A stretch of 47,269 nucleotides of DNA from DASPFV01 sp035620975 (GTDB lineage Bacteria; Acidobacteriota; Vicinamibacteria; Vicinamibacterales; 2-12-FULL-66-21). The notes under the pieces were generated by a model. It saw only the letters and a program-made list of their open reading frames with translations, was not told where the DNA came from and made no database searches. The stretch is taken from positions 1 to 47,269 of the forward strand of contig DASPFV010000146.1 in the NCBI GenBank assembly GCA_035620975.1. The letters are read 5' to 3'. Of this stretch, positions 1-7,467 are shown in pieces. A program made the position numbers and the translations under genes. Position 1 is the stretch's first letter, and the number at the start of each line of letters is the position of its first letter.

Positions 1-30
1 CCTTGAACCCTGAACCTTGAACCTTGATCC
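1..30. repeat. Degenerate heptamer repeat
   Basis: The window opens with tandem CCTTGAA/CCCTGAA units. They are the reverse complement of the TTCAAGG/TTCAGGG units found inside imuB at 2059-2161, so the same simple-sequence family occurs in both orientations in this cassette. Positions 31-98 hold nothing else recognisable apart from the GGAG that precedes imuA. Confidence 0.8.
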
Positions 31-98
31 AGGCCGGACTATACTCGCGGAAGGCCGGGCGAATAAAAGGCGAAACACCACCCGGCAATTGGAGCCCC

Positions 99-767
99 AT
101 GCGCCCGGCCCGAGCCGAAATCGAATCACTTCTGCGCGCGAGGAAGCTCGACGTCACGCTGACCACCGGCCCCGCGCGGCAGCCGGATGCGGCCGATCTC
201 GCGTCAACCGGCGTGCCGACGATCGACGCGGCACTCGGAGGCGGGTTCCGTCGTGGTCATCTGTCGGAGCTGGTCGGGCCCCGCTCCGCCGGCCGCACCT
301 CGCTCATGTGCTGCGCCCTGGCCGCCGCGGCTGCGCGCGGGGAGGTCGTGGCCCTCATCGACACCTGCGATCGATTCGATCCTGTATCTGCAGCGGATGC
401 CGGGCTCGACCTCTCCAGGCTGCTCTGGGTCCGTGAATCCGGAAACGCCTCGCGCGCCCTGCGTGCGATGAGCCTCGTGCTGCAGGCGGGGAGCTTCGGC
501 TTCGTGGCGTTCGATCTCGCCGACGTTGCTTCGCCGGCGCTTCGAGGATTTCCCTTCACCACCTGGATGCGGCTGGCCCGCGTGCTCGAAGGCACCCAGA
601 CGGTCGCGGTGCTCGTGGCTGCCGAGCACCTGGCCCGAAGCCCCGGCGGCGTGACTGTAGCCTTCGAGCCGCACGGCACATCAGGCGCGCGCTGGGCGGG
701 CGCCTCCGATCGCGCCCGGCTCCTGCATGGCATTGCCATGACCCCACGTGTGATCGGTGGGCGGTGA
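99..767 (+). CDS. imuA: ImuA-type RecA-like protein of the mutagenesis cassette
   Basis: A 222-residue RecA-fold protein that in known imuA-imuB-dnaE2 cassettes helps the ImuB/DnaE2 translesion complex at stalled forks. I place the start at ATG 99 because GGAG lies four bases upstream; an in-frame start at 24 lacks this and would run through the leading repeat. The N-terminal part holds the RecA/ImuA-like run GVPTIDAALGGGFRRGHLSELVG, followed where a Walker A loop would be by PRSAGRTSL. That lacks the canonical GKT/GKS, so ATP binding is doubtful, as often in ImuA. Strand segments such as FGFVAFDLADV follow. It is followed by imuB after a 48-bp gap filled by a 7-bp tandem repeat. Assignment rests on fold-like motifs plus its two neighbours. 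Confidence 0.85.
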   Translation: MRPARAEIESLLRARKLDVTLTTGPARQPDAADLASTGVPTIDAALGGGFRRGHLSELVGPRSAGRTSLMCCALAAAAARGEVVALIDTCDRFDPVSAADAGLDLSRLLWVRESGNASRALRAMSLVLQAGSFGFVAFDLADVASPALRGFPFTTWMRLARVLEGTQTVAVLVAAEHLARSPGGVTVAFEPHGTSGARWAGASDRARLLHGIAMTPRVIGGR

Positions 768-773
768 GGGTCA

Positions 774-815
774 AAGGCTCAAGGCTCAAGGCTCAAGGCT
801 CAAGGCTCAAGGCTC
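774..815 (+). repeat. Six perfect 7-bp tandem repeats abutting the imuB start
   Basis: Six uninterrupted copies of AAGGCTC end exactly at the ATG of imuB (816). They fill the whole imuA-imuB gap except the first few bases. Each unit offers a weak AAGG Shine-Dalgarno-like core, the last one five bases before the ATG. Copy-number change would alter spacing and structure upstream of imuB without changing its reading frame. Confidence 0.95.
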
Positions 816-2456
816 ATGTCAGGTCACTGCGAGTTGTTCGCCTGCCTGCGATCCACGCACGAGGCTGACGACATGTTCGGGGTGGCGCAGGAATTTTCAC
901 CGCGGATTCAGCGGTACGGCGCTGGTTGTGTGGTCCTGGAGGTGGGCGGGCTCGAGCGCCTGCTGGGCGATGCCCGGGCCATCGGCATCGAGTTGTGCCG
1001 GGCGGTGGAGCGGTTCCAGACGCCGGCGCGTGTCGCGGCGCCGGGGGGGCCGATCCCTGGCCCGCGCTATCGGGGAATCTTCGCGCATCCGCGCGAGCAT
1101 GCGGCGCTGTGCTTCGACCGGTTCCACCCGGGTGACGCGGACATCCGACAGGAGCCGGCGCGGGAGGAGACGCCGGAGCGCGATGGGTGGGCCACTGCTG
1201 GCGAAGGCCTGCGGGTGGCCGTTGCGGTCGCCCCGACACAGACGGCGGCCCTGTTGCTGGCGCGCGCGTCCTTCCGGTTGTCGGTGGTCACGTCCGACCC
1301 CGCGTCTGCCCTGGCCGACATTCCCCTGACGGTGCTGCGCCAGTGGCTCGCGGACGTACACGGCGCTACGTATTACCGCGGCAGGCTCCGACGTTCGATG
1401 CCGGGGCGGGGGCTGGTGGCGCGCAGCCGCTGGCCCGCGTGGGAGTCGTGCGAGCACCTGTTCGATGTCCTGCACCGCTGGGGGATTCGAACCCTCGGCG
1501 CATTTGCCGCGCTCCCGTCCGACGAGCTGGCTGCACGGGTGGGGCAACCGGGGCTCGAGGTGCAGCGGCTCGCCCGTGGCGCCGACACGGGGCCGCTCGT
1601 GCCGGACCCCGCTGTCCGCCGGTTCGTCGAGCGGATGGAGCTCGAGTGGCCCATCGACAGCCTCGAGCCGCTGTCGTTCGTGCTCGCACGGCTCCTCGAG
1701 CCGCTGTCGGTCGCGCTCGGGCAGGCGGACCGCGCGGCCGCTGCAATTCGACTCGAGCTCCGGCTCGTCGATCGCGCCGTGCACCAGCGGGTGCTGCAGC
1801 TGCCGGCGGCGTTGCGCGACCCCCGGGTGCTGCGCACGCTCCTGCTGCTCGATCTCGAATCCCATCCCCCCTCGGCCGCCATCGACGTCGTCACGATCGA
1901 GATCGATCCGGCACCGGGCCGCATCCTGCAGTATTCGCTGCTCGAGCGCGCCACGCCGTCGACCGAAGCCGTGGCGACGCTCATGGCGAGGCTCGGCGCG
2001 CTGGTCGGTCCCGATCGCTGCGGCACGCCGGAATTGATCGATACGCATCGAGCCGACGGGTTCAGGCTCCAGGGGTTCAGGGTTCAGGGTTCAGGGTTCA
2101 AGGTTCATGGTTCAGGGGTTCAAGGTTCAAGGGTTCAGGGGTTCAGGGTTCAAGGGTTCAGTGACGGTGCAGAGCCGGTCGGGACTGTGCTGCGGCGCTA
2201 TCGGCCGCCGGTGGCGGTGCGCGTGGCGGTCGAGGGAGGGCGTCCGGTTCAGGTCGCGATCGCGCGCCGGGGGATGCCCGGCGGGGCGGTCCTCGAGGCG
2301 TCGGGCCCCTGGCGCTCGTCGGGCGGCTGGTGGGATGGCGCCGCGACGCGCTGGGACCGGGACGAATGGGACGTGGCGTTCAGCGACGGCGCCGTCTGCC
2401 GCCTCTATCGCACGCGCGACGACGGGCGCTGGTATCTGGACGCCGTCGTGGATTGA
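816..2456 (+). CDS. imuB: ImuB-type Y-family polymerase homologue
   Basis: A 546-residue protein of the ImuB / DNA polymerase Y family, the adaptor that links ImuA, DnaE2 and the sliding clamp in the mutasome. Supporting segments are FSPRIQRYGAG and VVLEVGGLERLLGDAR (palm-like, residues about 28-55), the little-finger region around 230-330 with RLARGADTGPL, and a C-terminal tail ending in GRWYLDAVVD. Compared with typical relatives the N-terminal 50-60 residues, which normally precede the FSPR motif, look missing, and the acidic catalytic residues of active Y-polymerases are not evident, as expected for ImuB. Residues about 414-448 are low-complexity sequence encoded by 7/8-bp TTCAGGG-like repeats inserted between the little finger and the C-terminal region. 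The stop is four bases before dnaE2. Confidence 0.87.
   Translation: MSGHCELFACLRSTHEADDMFGVAQEFSPRIQRYGAGCVVLEVGGLERLLGDARAIGIELCRAVERFQTPARVAAPGGPIPGPRYRGIFAHPREHAALCFDRFHPGDADIRQEPAREETPERDGWATAGEGLRVAVAVAPTQTAALLLARASFRLSVVTSDPASALADIPLTVLRQWLADVHGATYYRGRLRRSMPGRGLVARSRWPAWESCEHLFDVLHRWGIRTLGAFAALPSDELAARVGQPGLEVQRLARGADTGPLVPDPAVRRFVERMELEWPIDSLEPLSFVLARLLEPLSVALGQADRAAAAIRLELRLVDRAVHQRVLQLPAALRDPRVLRTLLLLDLESHPPSAAIDVVTIEIDPAPGRILQYSLLERATPSTEAVATLMARLGALVGPDRCGTPELIDTHRADGFRLQGFRVQGSGFKVHGSGVQGSRVQGFRVQGFSDGAEPVGTVLRRYRPPVAVRVAVEGGRPVQVAIARRGMPGGAVLEASGPWRSSGGWWDGAATRWDRDEWDVAFSDGAVCRLYRTRDDGRWYLDAVVD
2059..2161 (+). repeat. Coding 7/8-bp TTCAGGG/TTCAAGG repeat array inside imuB
   Basis: About 100 bp of GGTTCAGG/GGTTCAAGG units of 7 and 8 bp mixed together. 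In the imuB frame they read as a Q-G-F/S-rich run (RVQGF, KVHGS and similar). Because the unit length is not a multiple of three, gain or loss of one unit would frameshift the last hundred codons of imuB. Confidence 0.9.
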
Positions 2457-2460
2457 GGCA

Positions 2461-5400
2461 GTGTTCATCGAGCTCCACACCTCGTCCGCCTTTTCCTTTC
2501 TCGATGGCGCGTCGCTGCCCGAGGCGCTCGTCGACCGCGCGGCGGAGCTGGGATATCCCGCGCTCGCGCTCCTCGATCGCGACGGCGTATACGGTCTCCC
2601 GCGCTTCCACCTGGCCGCGAAGCGCGCGGGCCTCAAGGCCATCGTCGGCGCGGAGCTGTCGGTCCGCGCGTCCAGCTTCGCGCCGGTCGGATCGGGCCGC
2701 GATCGAGCCGCGAGCCGCGAGCCGCGAGCCGGGAGCCACGAGCCGCGACTTTTTTCACTGCCCGTCCTCGTCGCTTCCCGCGAGGGCTACCGGAATCTCT
2801 GCCGGCTCGTCACCCGGATGAAGCTGGCGGCGCCGAAAGGGGAGGGCGCCCTGACGCTGGACGATCTGGACGGCGGCGTGGACGGGCTCGTCGCCCTCGC
2901 CGGCCGCGCGGCCATCAATGCGCCCCGGTTCGGCGTGGGGGGCCTCGTCGATCGGCTCGTCGGGATCTTCGGCGCCGGCAACGTGTGCATCGAGGTGCAG
3001 CGTCACCTCCATCGCGACGAGGAATCCGACAATCATGCGCTCCTGGATCTGGCGTCGGCCTTCCACCTGCCGATCGTGGCCACCAACGGCGTGCGGTTTG
3101 CCACCCCGGCGGACCGCCCGCTCTACGACGTGCTCACGTGCATCCGCCACAAGACCACGCTCGAGCGCGCGGGGCGGCGGCTGAGCGTGAACGCCGAGCG
3201 CTATCTCAAGCCGCCCGAAGCGATGGCCCGGCTGTTCGCCGACATGCCCGCGGCCGTCGCGGGCACGCGCGATCTCGCCGATCGGCTCGAGTACACGATG
3301 GCGGATCTCGGCTACCGCTTCCCGGAGTATCCCGTGCCCCCTGGCGAGACGATGGCGTCGTTCCTGCGGAAGATCGCGCAGGCAGGGGCGCGGGAGCGGT
3401 ACCGGCCGTATCACGATCGCGCCCGCCGCCAGATCGAGCGGGAGCTCGGCCTCATCGAGAAGCTCGATCTCGCCGGCTACTTCCTCATCGTCTGGGACAT
3501 CGTCAACTTCTGCCGCCAGCAGGACATCCTGGTGCAGGGGCGCGGCTCGGCCGCGAACAGCGCCGTCTGCTACGCCCTGGGCATCACCGCGGTCGATCCG
3601 GTCGGGATGGACCTGCTGTTCGAGCGCTTCCTGTCGGAGGAGCGTGGAGAGTGGCCCGACATCGATCTGGATCTGCCGAGCGGGGATCGGCGCGAGCGGG
3701 TCATCCAGCACGTCTACGGGAAGTACGGGCAGCAGGGCGCCGCCATGACCGCGAACGTGATCACCTATCGGGGCCGGAGCGCCGCCCGCGAGGTCGGGAA
3801 AGTGCTGTCCATGGATGCGGCGCAGGTCGATCGCCTCGCCAAGATCATGAACCACTTCGAGTGGATCGACCCGAAGGAGACGCTCGACCGCAACCTGCGT
3901 GACGCCGGCATCGATGCAGAGCATCAGACCATCCGCGTCTTCGGGGAGCTGTGGCAGCGCATCCAGGACCTGCCGCGGCACCTCGGCCAGCACTCGGGCG
4001 GCATGGTCGTCTGCCAGGGGCGGCTGGACGAGGTCGTCCCGCTCGAGAACGCCAGCATGCCCGGCCGCGTCGTCGTCCAGTGGGACAAGGACGACTGCGC
4101 CGACATGGGTCTGATCAAGATCGATCTGCTCGGACTGGGAATGATGGCCGTCCTGCAGGATGCCCTCGCGATGGTGAACGCCGTGGGAGCGCCTGCGGCC
4201 GGCGCCGAGGGCGAGTCTTCGAGTCCCGAGGCGCCCGCGAGCGGGGGTGGGGCCCCGCGAGCACAAAGGATGAGCGGGGGTGGGGCCCCGCGAGCACAAA
4301 GGATGAGCGGGGGTGGGGCCCCGCGAGCAGGAAAAATGATGGCCGTCCTGCAGGATGCCCCCGCGATGGTGAACCAGACCGCAGCGCGCGGCGCGCAGCG
4401 GGCGGCGCACGCGTCTGCGGATCCGGCCGGGGGTTCGGCTCGCGAGCTCGATAGGACCGCGGACGCGGAACCCCGAGCCGCGGACCACGGGCAGCGCGCG
4501 GCCGATCTTGATCTGGCCCACCTGCCTCCCGACGACCCGGCGGTCTACCGCATGCTGCAGGAGGCCGATACCGTCGGCATCTTCCAGGTCGAATCACGGG
4601 CGCAGATGGCCACGCTGCCGCGGCTCCGGCCCCAGCGGTTCTACGACATCGTCGTCGAGGTCGCCATCATTCGACCCGGCCCCATCGTCGGGCAGATGGT
4701 GCACCCGTACCTGAAACGCCGGCAGGGCGCGGAGCAGGTCGTGTATCCACATCCCTCGCTCGAGCCGATCCTGAAGCGCACGCTCGGCGTGCCGCTGTTC
4801 CAGGAGCAGCTGCTGCGGATGGCGATGGTCGCGGCGGGCTTCAGCGGCGGCGAGGCGGAGGAACTCCGGCGGGCATTCGGGTTCAAGCGATCCGAGAAGC
4901 GGATGCAGCAGATTGAGGGCAAGCTCCGCGCCGGCATGACGCGGCAGGGCATCACCGGCGATGCCGCCGAGGAGATCGTCCGGTCGATCACCTCGTTTGC
5001 GCTCTATGGCTTTCCCGAGTCTCACGCGGCCAGCTTCGCCCTGCTGGTCTACGCCAGCGCGTACCTGAAGGCGCACTACCCGGCGGCCTTCTACACGGCC
5101 CTCCTGAACAACCAGCCGATGGGCTTCTACCATCCGGCGACGCTCGTGAAGGACGCGCAGCGGCACGGCGTGCGGTTCGCCCCGATCGACGTGCAGACCT
5201 CCGACTGGGAATGCCGTGTGGATCCCGACGGCCGCGTGCGGCTCGGCCTGATGTACGTGACGGGCCTGCGCCGCGAGGCAGGACTCTCGATCGCGGCAGC
5301 CCGCAGTTCGCGACCCGCGGCTCGCAGTCCGCTGTTGCGCGAGCAGGCCGGGCAGGACGTCCGTGCGTCGGATGATCCGGGGCGCGAGCGGCGTGATGGC

Positions 5401-6279
5401 GAGCAGGCGCCCCGGTGCCCCAAGTGCGGCTGCGACGACAGGTCGATGCTCGAGGCGATGGATGCGATCGGGACGTTCTGCAACGTGTGCGCGCACGAGT
5501 GGAGCGGCGATGGCACGGCCGGGTTCGGTGCAGGCGCCGGGAACGGGACGACGCCGGACGGTACCCATACCCCGGACATCGAGGGGTCGCGCTTTGCCTC
5601 GCTCGAGGACCTGATTGCGAGGACCGGGCTGCGGCGGGACGAGCTGGCGACGCTGGCGGAGATTGGCGCGCTGAACGCGTTCGGCTACGACCGGCGCACC
5701 GCGCTGTGGCAGGCCGAGAAGGCGATCCGGCCGGCGGGGCCGATGTTCGAGGCAGATAATCTCGAGCCGCAGGACGATGGGAGCGGTCGACATCTTCTTT
5801 CCTGGGCCGCGGGGCCCGACCCCCGCGGACGCGCGCTTGTACACCAATCCCCCTTGCGCCCCATGACGCCGCCCGAGCGGCTGATGGCCGACTTCGCGGG
5901 GACGAGCCTGACGATTGGCCCGCACCCGATGTCGATGCGCCGCGCGGAGCTGGCGCTGCGGGGCGTGCTGAGGGCCGTCGATCTGCCGCGAGGCCGCCAC
6001 GGCCGGCGCGTGCGGGTGGCCGGCGCCGTGATCACCCGCCAGCGGCCCGGCACCGCGAAGGGGTTCGTGTTCCTCACGCTCGAGGACGAGACCGGCATCG
6101 CCAACATCATCGTGCAGCCGGATCTCTACACCGACCAGCGCGCCACGATCGTGGGGGCGCCCTATCTGCTCGTCGAAGGCACCCTGCAGATCCAGGAGGG
6201 CGTGACGTCGGTGAAAGCTGACCGCGTGGTCTCGCTCGCCGGCGAGGGCCCCGAGCCGCACTCGCACGATTTCCGCTGA
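2461..6279 (+). CDS. dnaE2: Error-prone DNA polymerase III alpha subunit DnaE2/ImuC with several insertions
   Basis: Translesion C-family polymerase, the catalytic member of the cassette. Start taken as GTG 2461, four bases after imuB stops, because it gives the family N-terminus FIELHTSSAFSFLDGAS; the open frame extends upstream but overlaps imuB. It has 1272 residues against about 1050-1100 usual. Order: PHP domain (degenerate, LHTSS and LDRDGVYG lack metal-binding histidines), palm with GRGSAANSAVCYALG and PDIDLD (about 365-405), HSGGMVV, QWDKDDCADMGLIKIDLLGLG (about 540-560), fingers FQVESRAQM, GFPESHAASFA, and a C-terminal OB fold (VRVAGAVITRQRPG). Extra length comes from four inserts: residues about 75-98, 576-682, 938-1043 (with a CPKC...CNVC zinc-ribbon-like element) and 1099-1131. 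The core catalytic motifs are intact, so the enzyme is probably active. Confidence 0.93.
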   Translation: MFIELHTSSAFSFLDGASLPEALVDRAAELGYPALALLDRDGVYGLPRFHLAAKRAGLKAIVGAELSVRASSFAPVGSGRDRAASREPRAGSHEPRLFSLPVLVASREGYRNLCRLVTRMKLAAPKGEGALTLDDLDGGVDGLVALAGRAAINAPRFGVGGLVDRLVGIFGAGNVCIEVQRHLHRDEESDNHALLDLASAFHLPIVATNGVRFATPADRPLYDVLTCIRHKTTLERAGRRLSVNAERYLKPPEAMARLFADMPAAVAGTRDLADRLEYTMADLGYRFPEYPVPPGETMASFLRKIAQAGARERYRPYHDRARRQIERELGLIEKLDLAGYFLIVWDIVNFCRQQDILVQGRGSAANSAVCYALGITAVDPVGMDLLFERFLSEERGEWPDIDLDLPSGDRRERVIQHVYGKYGQQGAAMTANVITYRGRSAAREVGKVLSMDAAQVDRLAKIMNHFEWIDPKETLDRNLRDAGIDAEHQTIRVFGELWQRIQDLPRHLGQHSGGMVVCQGRLDEVVPLENASMPGRVVVQWDKDDCADMGLIKIDLLGLGMMAVLQDALAMVNAVGAPAAGAEGESSSPEAPASGGGAPRAQRMSGGGAPRAQRMSGGGAPRAGKMMAVLQDAPAMVNQTAARGAQRAAHASADPAGGSARELDRTADAEPRAADHGQRAADLDLAHLPPDDPAVYRMLQEADTVGIFQVESRAQMATLPRLRPQRFYDIVVEVAIIRPGPIVGQMVHPYLKRRQGAEQVVYPHPSLEPILKRTLGVPLFQEQLLRMAMVAAGFSGGEAEELRRAFGFKRSEKRMQQIEGKLRAGMTRQGITGDAAEEIVRSITSFALYGFPESHAASFALLVYASAYLKAHYPAAFYTALLNNQPMGFYHPATLVKDAQRHGVRFAPIDVQTSDWECRVDPDGRVRLGLMYVTGLRREAGLSIAAARSSRPAARSPLLREQAGQDVRASDDPGRERRDGEQAPRCPKCGCDDRSMLEAMDAIGTFCNVCAHEWSGDGTAGFGAGAGNGTTPDGTHTPDIEGSRFASLEDLIARTGLRRDELATLAEIGALNAFGYDRRTALWQAEKAIRPAGPMFEADNLEPQDDGSGRHLLSWAAGPDPRGRALVHQSPLRPMTPPERLMADFAGTSLTIGPHPMSMRRAELALRGVLRAVDLPRGRHGRRVRVAGAVITRQRPGTAKGFVFLTLEDETGIANIIVQPDLYTDQRATIVGAPYLLVEGTLQIQEGVTSVKADRVVSLAGEGPEPHSHDFR
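2705..2748 (+). repeat. GAGCCGC heptamer-like repeat inside dnaE2
   Basis: Five to six GAGCCGC/GAGCCAC units of 7-8 bp. They encode an R-E-P-rich insert (SREPRAGSHEPR) in the PHP domain of DnaE2, between AELSVRA and LPVLVASR, which are contiguous in ordinary family members. Confidence 0.8.
4141..4374 (+). repeat. Imperfect 39-bp duplication flanking a triplicated 33-bp repeat inside dnaE2
   Basis: The 39 bases at 4141-4179 (encoding MMAVLQDALAMVN) recur at 4336-4374 with one change (encoding MMAVLQDAPAMVN). The offset of 195 bp keeps the frame. Between them lie two complete and one partial copy of a 33-bp unit (4239-4271, 4272-4304, 4305-about 4330) whose core is GCGGGGGTGGGGCCCCGCG; it reads SGGGAPRAQRM in the dnaE2 frame. 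Confidence 0.95.
5808..5826 (-). repeat. Inverted copy of the GC-rich 19-bp repeat core
   Basis: The reverse complement of 5808-5826 matches the 19-bp core of the 33-bp repeat at 4241-4259 with one mismatch. It lies in another extra segment of DnaE2 (AAGPDPRGRAL), 1.5 kb downstream. This points to a dispersed, self-complementary (REP-like) element that has entered the gene more than once and in both orientations. Confidence 0.8.
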
Positions 6280-6299
6280 CCCCCACGATTCCCCAAACC

Positions 6300-6430
6300 G
6301 TCCGTGCTCGTCCGTGCTCGTCCGTGCTCGTCCGTGTTGTTCCGTGGCTGTTCCGTCAGTGTTTGTCTGTGGCGGTCCGTGGCCGTGTTTGTCCGTGGCG
6401 GTCCGTGGCCGTGTTTGTCTGTGGCGGTTG
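6300..6430 (+). repeat. Degenerate GTCCGTG tandem repeat after dnaE2
   Basis: About 130 bp of GTCCGTG/GTCTGTG/TTCCGTG units. It includes three copies of a 10-mer GTCCGTGCTC and two copies of a longer unit reading CGGTCCGTGGCCGTGTTTGT. It fills most of the 224-bp gap between dnaE2 and the lipoprotein gene; open frames across it are products of the repeat. Confidence 0.9.
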
Positions 6431-6435
6431 AGCTG

Positions 6436-6451
6436 TGGCCCACCGCTTGCA
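6436..6451 (+). promoter_or_regulatory. Sigma-54-type promoter candidate
   Basis: TGGCCC-ACCGC-TTGCA: GG and GC dinucleotides exactly 12 bp apart, five of six matches to TGGCAC and a full TTGCA. It sits 53 bp before the GTG of the kinase-like lipoprotein gene and just after the tandem repeat. Confidence 0.55.
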
Positions 6452-6503
6452 CATCCAATCCGAGCGGAACCGTTCGTGGCTCGACCGTAGGAGGAAAGCA
6501 GAC

Positions 6504-7463
6504 GTGCAGGTAGTGCCTCGCCGGCGCGTTACACAGGTTGTCGCAGTGGTAGCCTGCGTAATCGCCCTGGAGACCGCCTGTCAGCGGCCTGTCCGGTCCA
6601 CGGTCCCCGGTCGCCCGACCGCCGCCCAGATGGCCGAGCTCTGGGTGGAGCCCAGCCCGCGTCGCGACCTCTTCTGGGGCGTCGGCGGCAGGCGGCTGGC
6701 CCCCGACCCTGACGTGACCTACACCGTCACCGACGTGAAGCGCACCGGCTTCAGCCGTGGATACGACGTCGACGGCCCCGACGGCCGGGAATGGAGCGTC
6801 AAGTTTCCACCCGAGGCCCCGACCGAGGTGGTGGCGTCGCGCATTCTGTGGGCAGTCGGCTACCACCAGCCGCCGATTTACTACCTGCCGCGCTGGACGG
6901 CGGAAAAGGCTCCCTTGCCGAACCCGCAGGAAGCCGCCAGGTTTCGCGAGAAGAAGCCGGATCTTCACGGCCTGGACGCGACAGGTCAGTGGTCCTACTA
7001 CGAGAATCCCTTCATCGGCACCGTCCAGCTGAACGGGTTGGTCGTGCTGCAGGTGATGCTCGGGAACTCGGACCTGAAGGACGACAACAACGCGCTCTAC
7101 GAGCTGAGTACCCCGTACGAGCGGGCGCGCCGCTGGTACGTGGCGCGCGACCTCGGACAGACGTTCGGCCGGACGGGTGTGCTGGATGCGCCCCGCGGCG
7201 AAATCGAGGTGTTCGAGCGGACGCCCTTCATCACCGGCGTCGAGAACGGCCGTGTGAAGTTCGACTGGCGGGGCCGGCACGGCGCGCTCCTCGACTCGAT
7301 TTCCCCTGACGACGTGCGGTGGATCTGCGCCCGCCTGAACCGGGTGAGCCAGCGGCAATGGCGCGACGCGTTCCGGGCCGGCAGTTTTCCCCCGGAGATT
7401 GCCGATCGCTTCATCCGCCGGCTGAAGCAGAAGATCCACGAAGGGCTGTCGCTGAAGGGGTGA
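6504..7463 (+). CDS. Putative lipoprotein with a kinase-like pattern, function unknown
   Basis: A 319-residue protein. I choose GTG 6504 because AGGAGG lies nine bases upstream; an in-frame ATG at 6435 has none and lies in the candidate promoter. The N-terminus (RRR then VVAVVACVIALETAC) is a signal peptide with a lipobox-like cysteine at residue 26, although Glu at -3 is not canonical. The rest has no family I can name with certainty. Its motif order resembles atypical kinase folds: WSVKF with lysine near residue 100, a following helix-like VVASRILWAVGY, then LGNSDLKDDNN (about 185-193) and VARDLGQTFG (about 213-222), which look like catalytic-loop and metal-binding positions. This is inference only. 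It is the first gene of a tight operon with a DUF4956 protein (4-bp gap) and a PLD-like protein. Confidence 0.6.
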   Translation: MQVVPRRRVTQVVAVVACVIALETACQRPVRSTVPGRPTAAQMAELWVEPSPRRDLFWGVGGRRLAPDPDVTYTVTDVKRTGFSRGYDVDGPDGREWSVKFPPEAPTEVVASRILWAVGYHQPPIYYLPRWTAEKAPLPNPQEAARFREKKPDLHGLDATGQWSYYENPFIGTVQLNGLVVLQVMLGNSDLKDDNNALYELSTPYERARRWYVARDLGQTFGRTGVLDAPRGEIEVFERTPFITGVENGRVKFDWRGRHGALLDSISPDDVRWICARLNRVSQRQWRDAFRAGSFPPEIADRFIRRLKQKIHEGLSLKG

Positions 7464-7467
7464 GCCG

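Noticed and set aside
4239..4330. CRISPR-like array in dnaE2
   Set aside because: The 33-bp units are directly adjacent with no spacers and lie in frame inside a coding region.
2755..4521. Long - strand open frame (588 codons) opposite dnaE2
   Set aside because: High GC makes long antisense frames common. It lies fully opposite conserved DnaE2 motifs, has no recognisable domain and is His/Arg/Asp-rich as expected for a shadow.
6435..6503. Upstream ATG start for the kinase-like lipoprotein
   Set aside because: The extension overlaps the candidate promoter, lacks a ribosome site and would put 23 charged residues before the signal peptide. GTG 6504 has AGGAGG at good distance.
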